From positions 1-52,506 of the forward strand of contig JAFLSO010000011.1 of the NCBI GenBank assembly GCA_022510925.1: a stretch of DNA of 52,506 nt, read 5' to 3'. The DNA is from Treponema sp. GTDB taxonomy: Bacteria; Spirochaetota; Spirochaetia; Treponematales; Treponemataceae. The position numbers were made by a program, and so were the translations under genes. Positions 1 to 9,500 of this stretch are shown in pieces (position 1 is the stretch's first letter; each line of letters starts with the position of its first letter). Below the pieces are notes generated by a model, which saw nothing but the letters and a program-made list of their open reading frames with translations, searched no databases and was not told the origin of the DNA.

Positions 1-1
1 C

Positions 2-1018
2 ACAGAGAATGTGGCTTTTTTTATCAAAAAGTTTTTTGATCGTGCATTAAGTACTCACAATGATCAAGATTGTTCTAATTACTTCGAAGAGTTTATAAAA
101 ATATTCAAAGAACTTAAGCATATCTCGGAAAGCAGACGAAACTTTTGGCTGGCTCATTATACAAATCGAGTGGCAATCGCTCTAGACAGAAAGAGTTCAC
201 CATTGGAGGCGGAGCCGACCGAAGTAAAAAAGTTATACGAACTCTCTGAGTTTTATAGTAGGCAGGCTGATAATCAAGATCAGCTTATCTTACAAATAAC
301 CGTGGACAATTTCAACAGACATTATGTGTACCGCCATGACCTTACTCCGAGTATTATATCCGATAGTTTAAATGCTCTTTGCCAACTTAGAGATAATGGC
401 ATGCATGGATCAATAATGCTGGATTATCATGTGCTTCTTTTCGAGTATTTGAGCATTCGTATGATGCCCAGTGATGAACGCAACCTACAGGATTTACTAT
501 ATCGAGTGCGTGAAACCCGCAAAAGAAGCGACTCTGCATTTTATATAATTAAGTTATATCTTTTTGAGATTACAATCTTGGCCAGTAACCATCTCTGGAG
601 CGAGGCCAACAAATCTTTGTCCCAAGCACTTGCGTTTGCATACAAAAAAGATATGCGTTCATATATATACAAACTGACATACATTAGAACGCATCTGATA
701 ATATTTGAAAAAAATCATATGGATTTGCCTGAAGTGTACCAGCAAGCAGTTCTGGCGTTGGAACAAATGATGGATACATATGGGCGTCTGATGCAAAATC
801 TAAAGAGAGAAATTTTTCTGTTGGTTCAACTTATCCGAATTATTATGAACTTCAAAGCGAATGAAATTCCAAACATTATTTGCAATTACAGCCAAGAAAA
901 TCAAGAATTATTGAACACAATTTGCGCACACATCGGGGGTATCCCTACTGAAATTGATGAATTGCTTGATATGGAAAGTTTTTTTGTAGTGGAAGGTGTA
1001 AGTTTTCCCAAAATTTAA
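2..1018 (+). CDS. Helical protein of unknown function, 5' end outside the window
   Basis: The frame is open to the left edge of the window, so the GTG at 11 is probably internal and the true start lies upstream. About 338 residues are visible. They are mostly amphipathic helix without signal peptide or membrane segment, rich in Leu, Ile, Tyr and Asn, and loosely like the helical-repeat C-terminus of a larger regulatory or signalling protein; I recognise no catalytic motif and do not assign a function. The gene is AT-rich and uses A/T-ending codons, unlike the genes after 3873, which suggests recent acquisition. Its TAA stop (1016-1018) abuts the stop of the convergent glycosyltransferase gene with no base between. 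Confidence 0.7.
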   Translation, partial: TENVAFFIKKFFDRALSTHNDQDCSNYFEEFIKIFKELKHISESRRNFWLAHYTNRVAIALDRKSSPLEAEPTEVKKLYELSEFYSRQADNQDQLILQITVDNFNRHYVYRHDLTPSIISDSLNALCQLRDNGMHGSIMLDYHVLLFEYLSIRMMPSDERNLQDLLYRVRETRKRSDSAFYIIKLYLFEITILASNHLWSEANKSLSQALAFAYKKDMRSYIYKLTYIRTHLIIFEKNHMDLPEVYQQAVLALEQMMDTYGRLMQNLKREIFLLVQLIRIIMNFKANEIPNIICNYSQENQELLNTICAHIGGIPTEIDELLDMESFFVVEGVSFPKI

Positions 1019-2119
1019 TTATATATTCCTTAAAAGCTCAATATTTGCCTGTCGATCAATTACAATATCATTAAAATCTCGTCGGCAGTATTTCCAAAGA
1101 TGATTCTTTTTTGCGCATAAAAAATTGTCCACAAAATAGAGCAAAGAAATTCTATAATTCCTGATTTGATATGGGATGAAATTTAAAAAGTCAATCTCGT
1201 GGGCATCACGTATAGGTGCAGGACATCTATATCGTCCAGTCTCACATATGTCCAAGTCTGCAATTGCTGTGTTTAAATAGGTTTCAGGATTAGCAATTGT
1301 AGTACAGTCCAAAATAAAATAGTCTTTTTTTACCAAGTGATATTGCGAGAGGAAATAATCACATGCAATATGAATATATTCCTCAATTTGAACGGGAATG
1401 TGCTTATGCTTGGACATAAAGACACCTTTCGTATCTTCTTTTAAACTTGCTCCCATACCGCTGCCATGTGTAGAAGCACCACAGTGATACGCTATCGCTT
1501 CTGCAACGCATACAGTTTTGTATTGGCAGTTTCTAAGCCGTAGACACAAGTCGATATCAGAATATGAATGTACCAGTTGTTCATCAAATCCACCTATATC
1601 AATGAATAAAGTACGCTTGATTGCGGAGCAAGCTGCACAAGCTGCCAATGGATTATGATTTTTTTGAATCAATGCAAAGTCCCGTGGACGTCCGGCATAG
1701 GGATGAGGGAAGTTATAATAGCTTGAGGTTATTCCAAACTCAAGAAGATCCCCTGTCTTGATGTCAAGAAGCTTAGCAGATGCATAACCGATTTCGTCAA
1801 ATGCAAGCTCCGCAGTCAGTGCTTTATGGAACTGGTTGACCACACAAATGTCAGCATCGCAGAAAATCAGGAATTCGCCTTGTGCATATTCTGCCCCTAA
1901 ATTGATTGCTTTGGGGTACATAAGATTCCTTGTCTTTGTGACTATCTTACATTGCTTTCCAAGTTCCCAACCAGGATCAATCTGCGAACCATTTGCATTA
2001 TTATCTACAATAATTATTTCACTTTCTGACGAGTCCAACGTTTTTAAAAGCGAATCAATGCAAAGAGTCAATAAATTTAAATTACTATGAAATGGTACGA
2101 TTACAGAATATTTCATCAT
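1019..2119 (-). CDS. Family 2 (GT-A fold) glycosyltransferase
   Basis: Predicted to transfer a sugar from a nucleotide-sugar donor, probably to a surface glycan or glycolipid. The N-terminus has the GT2 pattern SVIVPFHSN (residues 5-13), the strand EIIIVDNN (34-41) and a metal-binding DAD at 88-90 in FCDAD. A later GGFDE and SYSDIDLCLRL stretch matches the acceptor-side GGFDE/ED motif of rhamnosyl- and galactofuranosyl-type GT2 enzymes. About 100 further residues follow the catalytic domain and are not recognised. The start has a good ribosome binding site (AAAGGAG, 9 bases upstream of ATGATG). It lies 15 bases downstream of an APH-like kinase gene in the same orientation, so the two are probably co-transcribed. 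The donor and acceptor cannot be told from sequence. It is AT-rich like its neighbours. Confidence 0.9.
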   Translation of the reverse strand: MMKYSVIVPFHSNLNLLTLCIDSLLKTLDSSESEIIIVDNNANGSQIDPGWELGKQCKIVTKTRNLMYPKAINLGAEYAQGEFLIFCDADICVVNQFHKALTAELAFDEIGYASAKLLDIKTGDLLEFGITSSYYNFPHPYAGRPRDFALIQKNHNPLAACAACSAIKRTLFIDIGGFDEQLVHSYSDIDLCLRLRNCQYKTVCVAEAIAYHCGASTHGSGMGASLKEDTKGVFMSKHKHIPVQIEEYIHIACDYFLSQYHLVKKDYFILDCTTIANPETYLNTAIADLDICETGRYRCPAPIRDAHEIDFLNFIPYQIRNYRISLLYFVDNFLCAKKNHLWKYCRRDFNDIVIDRQANIELLRNI

Positions 2120-2134
2120 ATATGCATGCTCCTT

Positions 2135-3100
2135 TCACATTTTCGCGATAAACCACTCAAATATCTCTGCCATCTCCTTGGGGAAAGGCAAATGCCTGTC
2201 ATGATAATAGATAAGGTTGCACATTGTTTGATAAAATAGATAGCACTGATATTTAGGAATCTTAAAGGCATCATCTAATGTCACTCGGTTATTTGTTAAA
2301 CTTGGAACAATTTGTTCTTTGTAGAATCGATTGAATTGATTGCACCCAGATAATAAAATCTGTGTCCACCCATAGTCCATATCCCCAAAGCGGGAGAATT
2401 CAAAATCAATCAGAGAAACAAAACCTGTATCCGTGTTATAAATTATATTCGCCGGTTTTATATCCATATGGATTAACGTTGGCTCTGAAAATTGACTACT
2501 ATCCAATATTTCGCAGACCCAATTAAATGCACGATCAAGTTTTTTGCTTGAATAGCCAGCAATTAACGGATGCAGAAGTCTTGATTTAAACTTCTTTTTG
2601 AAAATGCTTGGGCAGTTGTCTGGAACAAAAGTTCCTTGTTCTGAATATTGCGGTGCCTTTAATTGTGTAAGTTGATCAATCAATCCCAATAGCTTATTCG
2701 CTATGTGCCTGACTGTATGTTGTGATAGATTGTCTGGGAATGTATCAAGTGATCGTCCTTCTATATATGTAGTGACATAATACTTCATTCCTTGAAATGA
2801 GAACGCAGGTACAATAATTTTAGGATAAGGATATTCCACACCATTTATACTTAAGTTTTGCAAAAAATGATCGCATAGAAGAAAATTATCATTCTCTTTA
2901 ACAATCTTTAGGAAAAATGTCTGGCGCGAATGGGTACAAGTGACGATAAAATGTGAAAACCATTTGCCATGTATTATTACTCTATGGGTAGGATGAAGCA
3001 CAACGCTGTCACCGACTGAAATAAGACCGCATTCTATTAACTTTCGTCCTGTTTCTTTTTCTAAATCAGCGTTATTCATAAATGTCATTTCATGTTTCAC
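2135..3100 (-). CDS. APH/choline-kinase-like phosphotransferase
   Basis: Protein-kinase-like fold enzyme that phosphorylates a small molecule or sugar using ATP. The catalytic loop is HMDIKPANI with H211, D213 and N218, and the metal-binding Asp is D232 in SLIDFEFSR. An N-lobe strand FFLKIVKE (about 62-69) carries the likely ATP-binding lysine. The length (321 residues) and motifs fit the APH (aminoglycoside phosphotransferase) superfamily, which also holds choline, ethanolamine, homoserine and fructosamine kinases. Next to a glycosyltransferase, a role in decorating a glycan or making its precursor is more likely than drug resistance, but this is inference. The annotated start is GTG at 3098-3100 with only a weak AAAGAAAA upstream; an in-frame ATG four codons later is the alternative. 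Confidence 0.82.
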   Translation of the reverse strand: MKHEMTFMNNADLEKETGRKLIECGLISVGDSVVLHPTHRVIIHGKWFSHFIVTCTHSRQTFFLKIVKENDNFLLCDHFLQNLSINGVEYPYPKIIVPAFSFQGMKYYVTTYIEGRSLDTFPDNLSQHTVRHIANKLLGLIDQLTQLKAPQYSEQGTFVPDNCPSIFKKKFKSRLLHPLIAGYSSKKLDRAFNWVCEILDSSQFSEPTLIHMDIKPANIIYNTDTGFVSLIDFEFSRFGDMDYGWTQILLSGCNQFNRFYKEQIVPSLTNNRVTLDDAFKIPKYQCYLFYQTMCNLIYYHDRHLPFPKEMAEIFEWFIAKM

Positions 3101-3872
3101 ATCAGTTTTCTTTTATAAGATAATTTTATCCCTGTTCTTATCTAAAAACACGGAACAGTTTAAGTATTGTCCTTATGTTTTCACCTTGCAAAGCGAAGTG
3201 ACAGACGGATAACTTTCAATTATCCTTTATTTGTAATTATACCACAGTTCAACAAGTTTTTCAAATATTTCAGTGTTGAATTTTAACATTCCCTTTATTA
3301 TTGCTATCTCTTATCCTTATTAATCCTAATTTCATAACCATCCACCCATGTATGTTTATGAAATTTTTCCCATCACAATCACAGGCTTTTCCCATGTTTA
3401 CCTTCCTGTTGAGATGTTCATTGTGGCTGGGAGTTTCAAAAGCATTCTTTAGTTCTATCATATAGCCTGTGTATTCAATCCCCTTACAGCCATGTTTGTT
3501 ACTGCACTATGGCCCAGTCGTCTCCCTACCATTCATGCCTGAGAATGTAATTGTTGTCATAGTTTTTCCTTCCGAAAAAGACCTGCCGCCCGGATTTTGC
3601 GTCTCTCATGTTCAAGGAAGATAAAAAAGCAAACCAGGGAACGGGTTGTTTCTGGATTGCCACCAAGAGCTCTGCCATCCGAAGAATGACTGAGAAATTA
3701 CCCTCTCAACTTTCCCTAAGCACTCTTTCAAATGTTCTGCTGTCTGCAACTGACATAATTATGAATTACTGTTTTACTGAGAACATATCAAATTGTTGAT
3801 AAACGCAGAGCGGCGCTTGTCTAAGCTCACAAGACGATGTAGAATATATAAACACTTTTTAAGGAGACTGAC
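3101..3872. other. Long AT-rich stretch without a supported gene
   Basis: About 770 bases separate the kinase gene from adk. Two 63-codon open frames (3270-3461 minus, 3608-3799 plus) have no recognisable motif and no convincing ribosome binding site. On the minus strand an open stretch without a start covers roughly 3530-3720 and is interrupted by stops on either side, which could be the remains of a decayed gene, but I cannot name it. The base composition changes from AT-rich to GC-rich near 3860, so this is likely the edge of the acquired island. The adk promoter sits at the right end. Confidence 0.5.
3817..3845 (+). promoter_or_regulatory. Promoter of adk
   Basis: TTGTCT (3817-3822), a 17-base spacer, then TAGAAT (3840-3845). 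Transcription should begin near 3852, leaving a leader of about 20 bases that carries the AAGGAG ribosome binding site at 3861-3866. The -35 lies in a short inverted repeat (CTTGT at 3816-3820, ACAAG at 3829-3833). Confidence 0.6.
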
Positions 3873-4505
3873 ATGAACTTTATTTTTTTAGGCCCGCCCG
3901 GAGCAGGCAAAGGAACTCTCGCGGCGCAGGTCGCAGGTGACTACGGCATACCGCACATTTCCACTGGCGACATTTTCCGCGCTAACATTAAGAACGGAAC
4001 CCCGCTCGGAGTGAAAGTGAAAGCCATCATAGACGCGGGCGGACTCGTGTCTGACGAAATCACATGCGAGCTCGTGCAGGACAGGATAAGTCAGGATGAC
4101 TGCAAGAACGGTTTTATTCTGGACGGATTTCCCCGCACCATTCCGCAGGCTGAGATGCTTGAGAAAATTAAGGGCGACGTTACCGTGGTGAATTTCGAGG
4201 CGGACGATGAGCTTATAATCGCGCGCCTTTCAAACCGCCGCATGTGTAAGAACTGCGGTGAGATTTACAACATAAAATTCCATCCCACAAAAAAAGAGGG
4301 CGTGTGCGACAAATGCGGCGGAGAGCTCTACACCCGCGACGATGACAAGCTTGAGAGCATCACCCACCGCCTGGAGGTTTACCGCGAGCAGACGGAGCCT
4401 CTGATAGGTTTCTACAAGAACCTCGGAAAGCTCACGGACATAAACAGCGCCCGCGACAGCAAGGAAGTCCTGGAGGACTTTAAGAAACTTTTCCCTAAAA
4501 AATAA
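3873..4505 (+). CDS. adk: Adenylate kinase, zinc-binding long form
   Basis: Cytoplasmic enzyme that converts ATP plus AMP to two ADP. The P-loop GPPGAGKGT spans residues 7-15. The AMP-binding STGDIFR follows at 30-36, and DGFPRT at 84-89. The LID domain carries four cysteines, C125, C128, C145 and C148, spaced as a structural zinc site, typical of Gram-positive and many spirochaete enzymes rather than of E. coli. The length of 210 residues is normal for the long form. AAGGAG lies 6 bases upstream of the ATG. It appears monocistronic, with its own promoter and a strong terminator 18 bases after the stop. Confidence 0.97.
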   Translation: MNFIFLGPPGAGKGTLAAQVAGDYGIPHISTGDIFRANIKNGTPLGVKVKAIIDAGGLVSDEITCELVQDRISQDDCKNGFILDGFPRTIPQAEMLEKIKGDVTVVNFEADDELIIARLSNRRMCKNCGEIYNIKFHPTKKEGVCDKCGGELYTRDDDKLESITHRLEVYREQTEPLIGFYKNLGKLTDINSARDSKEVLEDFKKLFPKK

Positions 4506-4522
4506 TCACACGGCATTTTTCG

Positions 4523-4572
4523 GACGGTCCTGCGGTACGGCACTCCGCTCTCTCCGCAGGACCGTCTTTTTT
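4523..4572 (+). terminator. Rho-independent terminator of adk
   Basis: Perfect 13-base-pair stem (GACGGTCCTGCGG at 4523-4535 with its complement at 4554-4566), an 18-base loop, and a run of T at 4567-4572. It begins 17 bases after the adk stop. Confidence 0.93.
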
Positions 4573-4646
4573 ATCCCGCTCAGATTACCCCTGTCAAGTC
4601 TGAGCCGTATTCTGCGCAGCGCATTTAATCATGCTACACATTCTAA

Positions 4647-4675
4647 TTGAAACTTATGGAATTCTGTGATAGAAT
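4647..4675 (+). promoter_or_regulatory. Promoter giving a leaderless carD-like mRNA
   Basis: TTGAAA (4647-4652), 17-base spacer, TAGAAT (4670-4675). The ATG is at 4682, seven bases after the last base of the -10 box, so transcription should start at or next to the A of the start codon. No ribosome binding site fits between the box and the ATG. Confidence 0.78.
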
Positions 4676-4681
4676 TCACTC

Positions 4682-5311
4682 ATGCCAGCAAAACCAAAGA
4701 CAGAATTCTCCCTGAACCAGAAAGTAGTCTATCCCAGCCAGGGAGTGGGAAAAGTCACTGAAATCTTTAAAAAAGAATTTAAAGGCGAGATGGTCTATTA
4801 CTACAAAATCTATCTTGAAGTCTCGGATATGTACGTGATGGTTCCTGTTACGCAGACCGCCGCGCAGGGCATACGTGCCATAGTTCCCGCGGCCGAGGCC
4901 AAGAAAGCACTGGAGATGATAGGAGAGGACTTTGAGCCGCCCACGTCAGACTGGAAACTGCGCTATCAGATGAACCTGGAGCTTTTAAAGAAAGGCACCA
5001 TCCAGGACATAGCGTCCATAGTGCGCTGCCTGTATCACCGCTCAAAAGTAAAGGAGCTTCCCATCCTGGAGCGCAAGCTTTACGACAACGCGAAGAAGCT
5101 GCTGGAGGATGAGATATCAGAGGCCCTGGGTCTTCCTGAAAAAGAGGTTGAGGTCATGCTGCACGCCAAGCTTGAGCCGCTGGGCATAAAGGCGGAGAAG
5201 AAAGCGAATGTGTTTGATGATGACGATGATGATGACGAATTCGAGGACGAGATTGTAGACTCAAAGGACGACGACTCCGACGACGATGACGGCATGGACG
5301 ATGAGGACTGA
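4682..5311 (+). CDS. CarD/CdnL-family RNA polymerase-binding regulator with acidic tail
   Basis: The N-terminal domain (about residues 8-75, with KVVYPSQGVGKV and the Tyr-rich YYYKIYL) is the CarD_CdnL_TRCF RNA polymerase interaction domain. In this family the protein binds the RNA polymerase beta subunit and stabilises the open promoter complex, acting mainly at rRNA and growth-related promoters. The middle, about 80-165, is helical and fits the CarD DNA-contacting C-terminal domain. The last 35 residues are nearly all Asp and Glu (DDDDDDDEFEDE, then SDDDDGMDDED), an extension not found in the short actinobacterial CarD. The gene has a strong promoter and no leader. Its end overlaps the start of ispDF, so the two are likely translated together. 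Confidence 0.9.
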   Translation: MPAKPKTEFSLNQKVVYPSQGVGKVTEIFKKEFKGEMVYYYKIYLEVSDMYVMVPVTQTAAQGIRAIVPAAEAKKALEMIGEDFEPPTSDWKLRYQMNLELLKKGTIQDIASIVRCLYHRSKVKELPILERKLYDNAKKLLEDEISEALGLPEKEVEVMLHAKLEPLGIKAEKKANVFDDDDDDDEFEDEIVDSKDDDSDDDDGMDDED

Positions 5312-6539
5312 TGGCACTCCGTTAGCGCTGGTCCTTGCGGCGGCGGGCTCATCCGAGCGCATGGGAGGCGGCATCAAAAAAGAGTACCTTTCCATGGCGG
5401 GCGGCACGGTTCTTTCCGAGGCGGCCCGCGTTTTTTTGGAGTCGCAGGACTTCTCACTGGTAATCATAACAATCCCCGAGGGGCACAAAGAGCGCGCCAA
5501 AGAAGCGCTGCTAAAGGACCCGTCCATCGCCCCGCTTCTGAAAGACACCAGGCTTGTTTTTGTAAGCGGAGGGGAGACCCGTCAGCAAAGCGTATTCAAC
5601 GCGCTAAAAAAAGCCCGCTCAATCCTAAAAGACCCTGACGCCGTGGTCCTTGTGCACGATGCGGCGCGGCCATTCGTAAGCCGTAAGATAGTAAAACGGG
5701 TGACCTCCTCCGCGGTAAGATACGGCGCCGCGGTACCGGCGGTCACACCCGTGGACACTCAGAAACAGATTGCAGGGAACAGAACCATACAGGCCCATCT
5801 AAAAAGAAGCGAGCTGCGCGCGGTCCAGACTCCGCAGGGATTTGCGCTCGAACCTCTTCTGGCATGCCACAAAAAAGCGCTAAGGCAGGGCCGCGCGGAT
5901 TTCACCGATGACTCGGAGCTGTGGGACGCCTACCCGGACTGCACAGGCGGAAGAAAAGTCCGTGTGGTGGAAGGAGATCCTGCGAATAAGAAAATCACAT
6001 TCAAAGAGGACATGCCCGCCGCTGTTAGTGCGGTGAAAAAGAATGTGACCGCAGGCATACGCGTGGGGCTCGGCACCGACTTGCATAGGCTTGTTCCCGG
6101 AAGGCGCCTTATGCTGGGCGGAGTAATGATTCCGTGCGACAAAGGAGAGGACGGGCATTCAGACGGGGATGTCCTGCTCCATGCCGCAAGCGACGCGCTT
6201 CTGGGGGCAAGCGGCCTCGGAGACATAGGCTCCTACTTTCCTCCGTCAGATAAAAAATGGAAGGACGCGGACAGCGCGGATTTAATCAGGACAATATGGC
6301 GCGACGTTAAGTCTGCCGGATGGAGTCTTCTGAACATGGACTGCGTGGTTGAGACAGAGACGCCCAAAATTCTTCCGTGGAGAGAGAAAATCATCTCAAG
6401 CATGGCAGGAATTCTGGGCGTCAATGAGAACCAGATATTTGTGAAGGCAAAGACCAACGAGGGCGTGGACGCAGTGGGCAGGGGCAATGCCATAAAAGCC
6501 TTCTGCGTCTGTCTCCTTACTCAGGAAGCTCCAGAATAA
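5286..6539 (+). CDS. ispDF: Bifunctional IspD/IspF of the MEP isoprenoid pathway
   Basis: Catalyses two non-consecutive steps of isoprenoid precursor synthesis: CTP-dependent formation of CDP-methylerythritol (IspD) and cyclisation to methylerythritol cyclodiphosphate (IspF). The IspD half (about 12-240) shows LALVLAAAGSSERMGGG, LVHDAARPF and TDDSELW. The IspF half (about 258-415) has the zinc ligands D265 and H267 in GTDLHRL and H299 in LLHAASDALLG, plus VKAKTNEGVDAVGRG near the end. Fusion of these enzymes is known in several proteobacteria and spirochaetes. The ATG at 5286 overlaps the carD-like gene by 26 bases; an ATG at 5301 (five codons later) is equally possible since neither has a clear ribosome binding site. 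The 3' end overlaps the end of the convergent coiled-coil gene by 23 bases. Confidence 0.95.
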   Translation: MTAWTMRTDGTPLALVLAAAGSSERMGGGIKKEYLSMAGGTVLSEAARVFLESQDFSLVIITIPEGHKERAKEALLKDPSIAPLLKDTRLVFVSGGETRQQSVFNALKKARSILKDPDAVVLVHDAARPFVSRKIVKRVTSSAVRYGAAVPAVTPVDTQKQIAGNRTIQAHLKRSELRAVQTPQGFALEPLLACHKKALRQGRADFTDDSELWDAYPDCTGGRKVRVVEGDPANKKITFKEDMPAAVSAVKKNVTAGIRVGLGTDLHRLVPGRRLMLGGVMIPCDKGEDGHSDGDVLLHAASDALLGASGLGDIGSYFPPSDKKWKDADSADLIRTIWRDVKSAGWSLLNMDCVVETETPKILPWREKIISSMAGILGVNENQIFVKAKTNEGVDAVGRGNAIKAFCVCLLTQEAPE

Positions 6540-9500
6540 GGGCCACCTCGTTTTCCGTGCGCTTTATGGCAGCGGCAATCTCCGGCACAGTCCAGCCCTG
6601 CCGCCGCAGCGCGCGCACATTCTCCCGTATGGCGGGAGTTATGGTGTCCCCGCCCTTAGGTTTCTTAGCGGAGTCGGATTTAGCCATATTTCTCAGAAGC
6701 TTGAATTTTTCATCTACCTCAGCATGAAGCCTGGTGAGCCTCTCCTCAATGCCGGCGATTCCTTTTCTGGAGGAGGTTATCTGCTCCAGGCGTTTGTCGG
6801 TATCATCCAGAAGCTGATCCAGGGACTCCAGTTTCTCCGCGGCCTCGCTCACTCTTTCCGTGTTCTGCAAAAGAGTGTCAATCGTTCCTCTCACGCTCTC
6901 TATCTCTTTGGGGAACAACGCGGTCTGCTTAACGCATTTCTCCAGGCGCTGCTCCAATTTAGTTATGTTCTCGAACGACTGGTCCACCTCGGTGGTGACG
7001 CGGTCTATTGTCTCGCCCTTGTTCTGTATGCGCTCGCATTTGCTCTGCACGTCTGCCACGCCCTCACGCAGGGAACGCAGTGATGCCGTCATGTTAAGAA
7101 TCTCATCGTTCGCATCGTTGAGCTCCTTTATCTTGGAATCCATGTCGGAGCTTAAATTTATCAGATGCGTGAATTTCTGGTCTATGCCCTCTATGCGCGC
7201 TTTGTCGGCCTCGTAACCGTTAAGGCGCACGTTCACCTCCGCGCCCAGTTTGTCCAGCTCCGATACCTGATCAGAAAGCTTGGAGACTTTTTTCCCGTAG
7301 TCGTCCATCTTGTCAAGCTGCATGCGCAGGTCCGCTATGGAGCCCTCCAGCTGCTTCTTAAGGTTCTCCGCGCGCTCGAACACGGCGGTCTGCTCCGTGA
7401 AATCCGCTATGGCGCTGTTTATCTCATCCAGCTCGCGCTGAATTTTGTTCGTGTCGGTGTTAAGGCGTTCTATCATCTCGCGGTAAAGTTTTTTGTCCTT
7501 ATCGCTGATTTCGTTGAACTCTTTTTTGAACGACTTCATGTCCGCGCTGGCAGTGTCGCGCATGTCATCGAATTTGCCCTGCAGCGCGTTGAGCACATCC
7601 TTGGCGCGCGCATCGTAGTCTCCCAGTGCGGTCTGCGCGCGCAAGTTTATCTCTGACAGTGCAGCGCTGAGCCTCTCATCCGCGGATTTTATCTTCCCCT
7701 CTATCTCAGAGAGCTCCTGCTCCGTGCTGTCAGAGACTCCTTTCAGGCGGTCCTCGAATTCTTTCCTGCTGTCATCGAACTGCTGGTTAAGGCGCTGCCT
7801 CCATGTCTCCATCTCCTGTATGGCGGCGGAGATTTTGGAGCTGTTGGACTGCTGCCGGTCGTCGAGTTTTTTTGTGATGGAGTCAATCTGCAGGTCCAGC
7901 TCTTTCTCGTTTTTCTCAAGCTGCTGCGCGATTCGCATGTTGTACTCCTCGGTCTGCTTCTTAAGGTAAGCGTCCGCCTGCTCCGTGGTGGCCTTAAGCT
8001 CTTTCTCGTACAGGTCCTTGAAGTCCTGCATATTTTTGCGGACCGTGTTAATCTGCTCCTGAATGCTTTTCTGCCCCAGAAGAATCGTCTCCTTGAATTT
8101 CTTCTCCTGCTCCAGGGTCCTGGCCTGCAGGTCCGCCATGCGGCTCTTAAGATCGTCGCTGTACTTGCTTTCCATGTCTTGCCGGCTTTCCTCATACTCG
8201 CTGGTAATGGAAGCAATCTGCGTGTCGAATTTATTTTTCCATGCGGCAAGCTGTCCGTCCAGAGCCGTCTGACGTTTCTGCAAATCCGCAGTGAAGTCAT
8301 CCTCAAAGACTTTAAGTTTGGCGCTTACGCTGCCATAGGATTTTTTCTTAAGCTCCTCCAGGTTCTTCTCCACCTCGCTCAGCTCCGCCTGAAGCCTGCT
8401 CTCTTTCTCCTTAAGATTCTCGCTGAATTTGTCAAAGTCTCCCGCAACGCGTTTCTGCGCCTGCTCCATGAGCCTGCGCAATGCGGCCTCAAGTTTGTCC
8501 ACGTCTGCGCCCGCGGTGTTAAGGCGTTTAAAGCGGTACTCCATTTCTTTTTTGCACGTGTCAAGCTGCTTGTCCAGCCCGGCAAGGAATTTAGTCTGCC
8601 TGGTGTCATAATCGGAGGCAATCTCTTTCATGGCCTTGGAAAGGGACTCGTTGAATTCCTCAACCTGCGATTTCATGGTCGCATTGAATTCCACAAGACG
8701 CTGGGTGCTTAGCTTTGTCTCATCCTCGATTCTGCTGGCGGTGGCGTGTGACACGGTCTCCGCCTGCTCGTACTGCGCCTGAATCTCCTTTATGGAATTC
8801 TCTACGTTGCCGCGTATAGTCTCCGCCTGCCGCTCCAAATCTCCCAGAGTGCGCGTTATGGTGCTCTGCATCTCATCCACGCGTCTCTGAAAGTCCGCCT
8901 TGTACTGGTCCAGATGCCCCTTGCTGAGCGACTGGTATTTCTCGTAGGCCGCGGTCTCCGCCTCATCCGCCCTGGACACGGAGGACGTGAAAAGCTCGTC
9001 ATAGCGTTTCTTAAGCTCCTGCACCTGCGAGTCCAAGCGCCCCCGGATTTCCTGCATCTGGCTTGAGTTGCCTTTCACCTGGTCGGCCAGCTCGCGGGAC
9101 GTCCTGCTGCTTTCCTCAAAGGAATCCTTCAGCTCCGTCTCTATGCGGGATGTCTGCTCGTCAACCTTTGACTGCAGGTCCTGTATTCTTTTGGAGATGG
9201 CCTCGCTCATATCGGAGGACTGCTTCTCAAAATCACGGTTCATGTTGCCTATGGTATCGTGGAAAACTGACGTGAGGCTTGAGTTCTGGCTCTTGAGGGC
9301 CGTGTCAAGCTCCTGCGTTTTCCGCGCAAGGTCATTCTCCAGCGCGGTGGTTCTCTGCTCCAGAGCGAGCCTGAGCTCTGCGGTGCGCGCCTCCACATCG
9401 TCCATATAAGACTTTCCGTCTTCTTTATACTTCGCCATGGCCTCCGCGGTTTTAGACTTCACGTCCGCCGTAAGGTCCGAGAGCCTGGTCTTAAGCTCCG

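Noticed and set aside
3270-3799. Two 63-codon frames, one on each strand, between the kinase gene and adk
   Set aside because: Neither has a recognisable motif or a ribosome binding site, and the AT-rich region produces short frames by chance. A decayed gene is possible but not supported.
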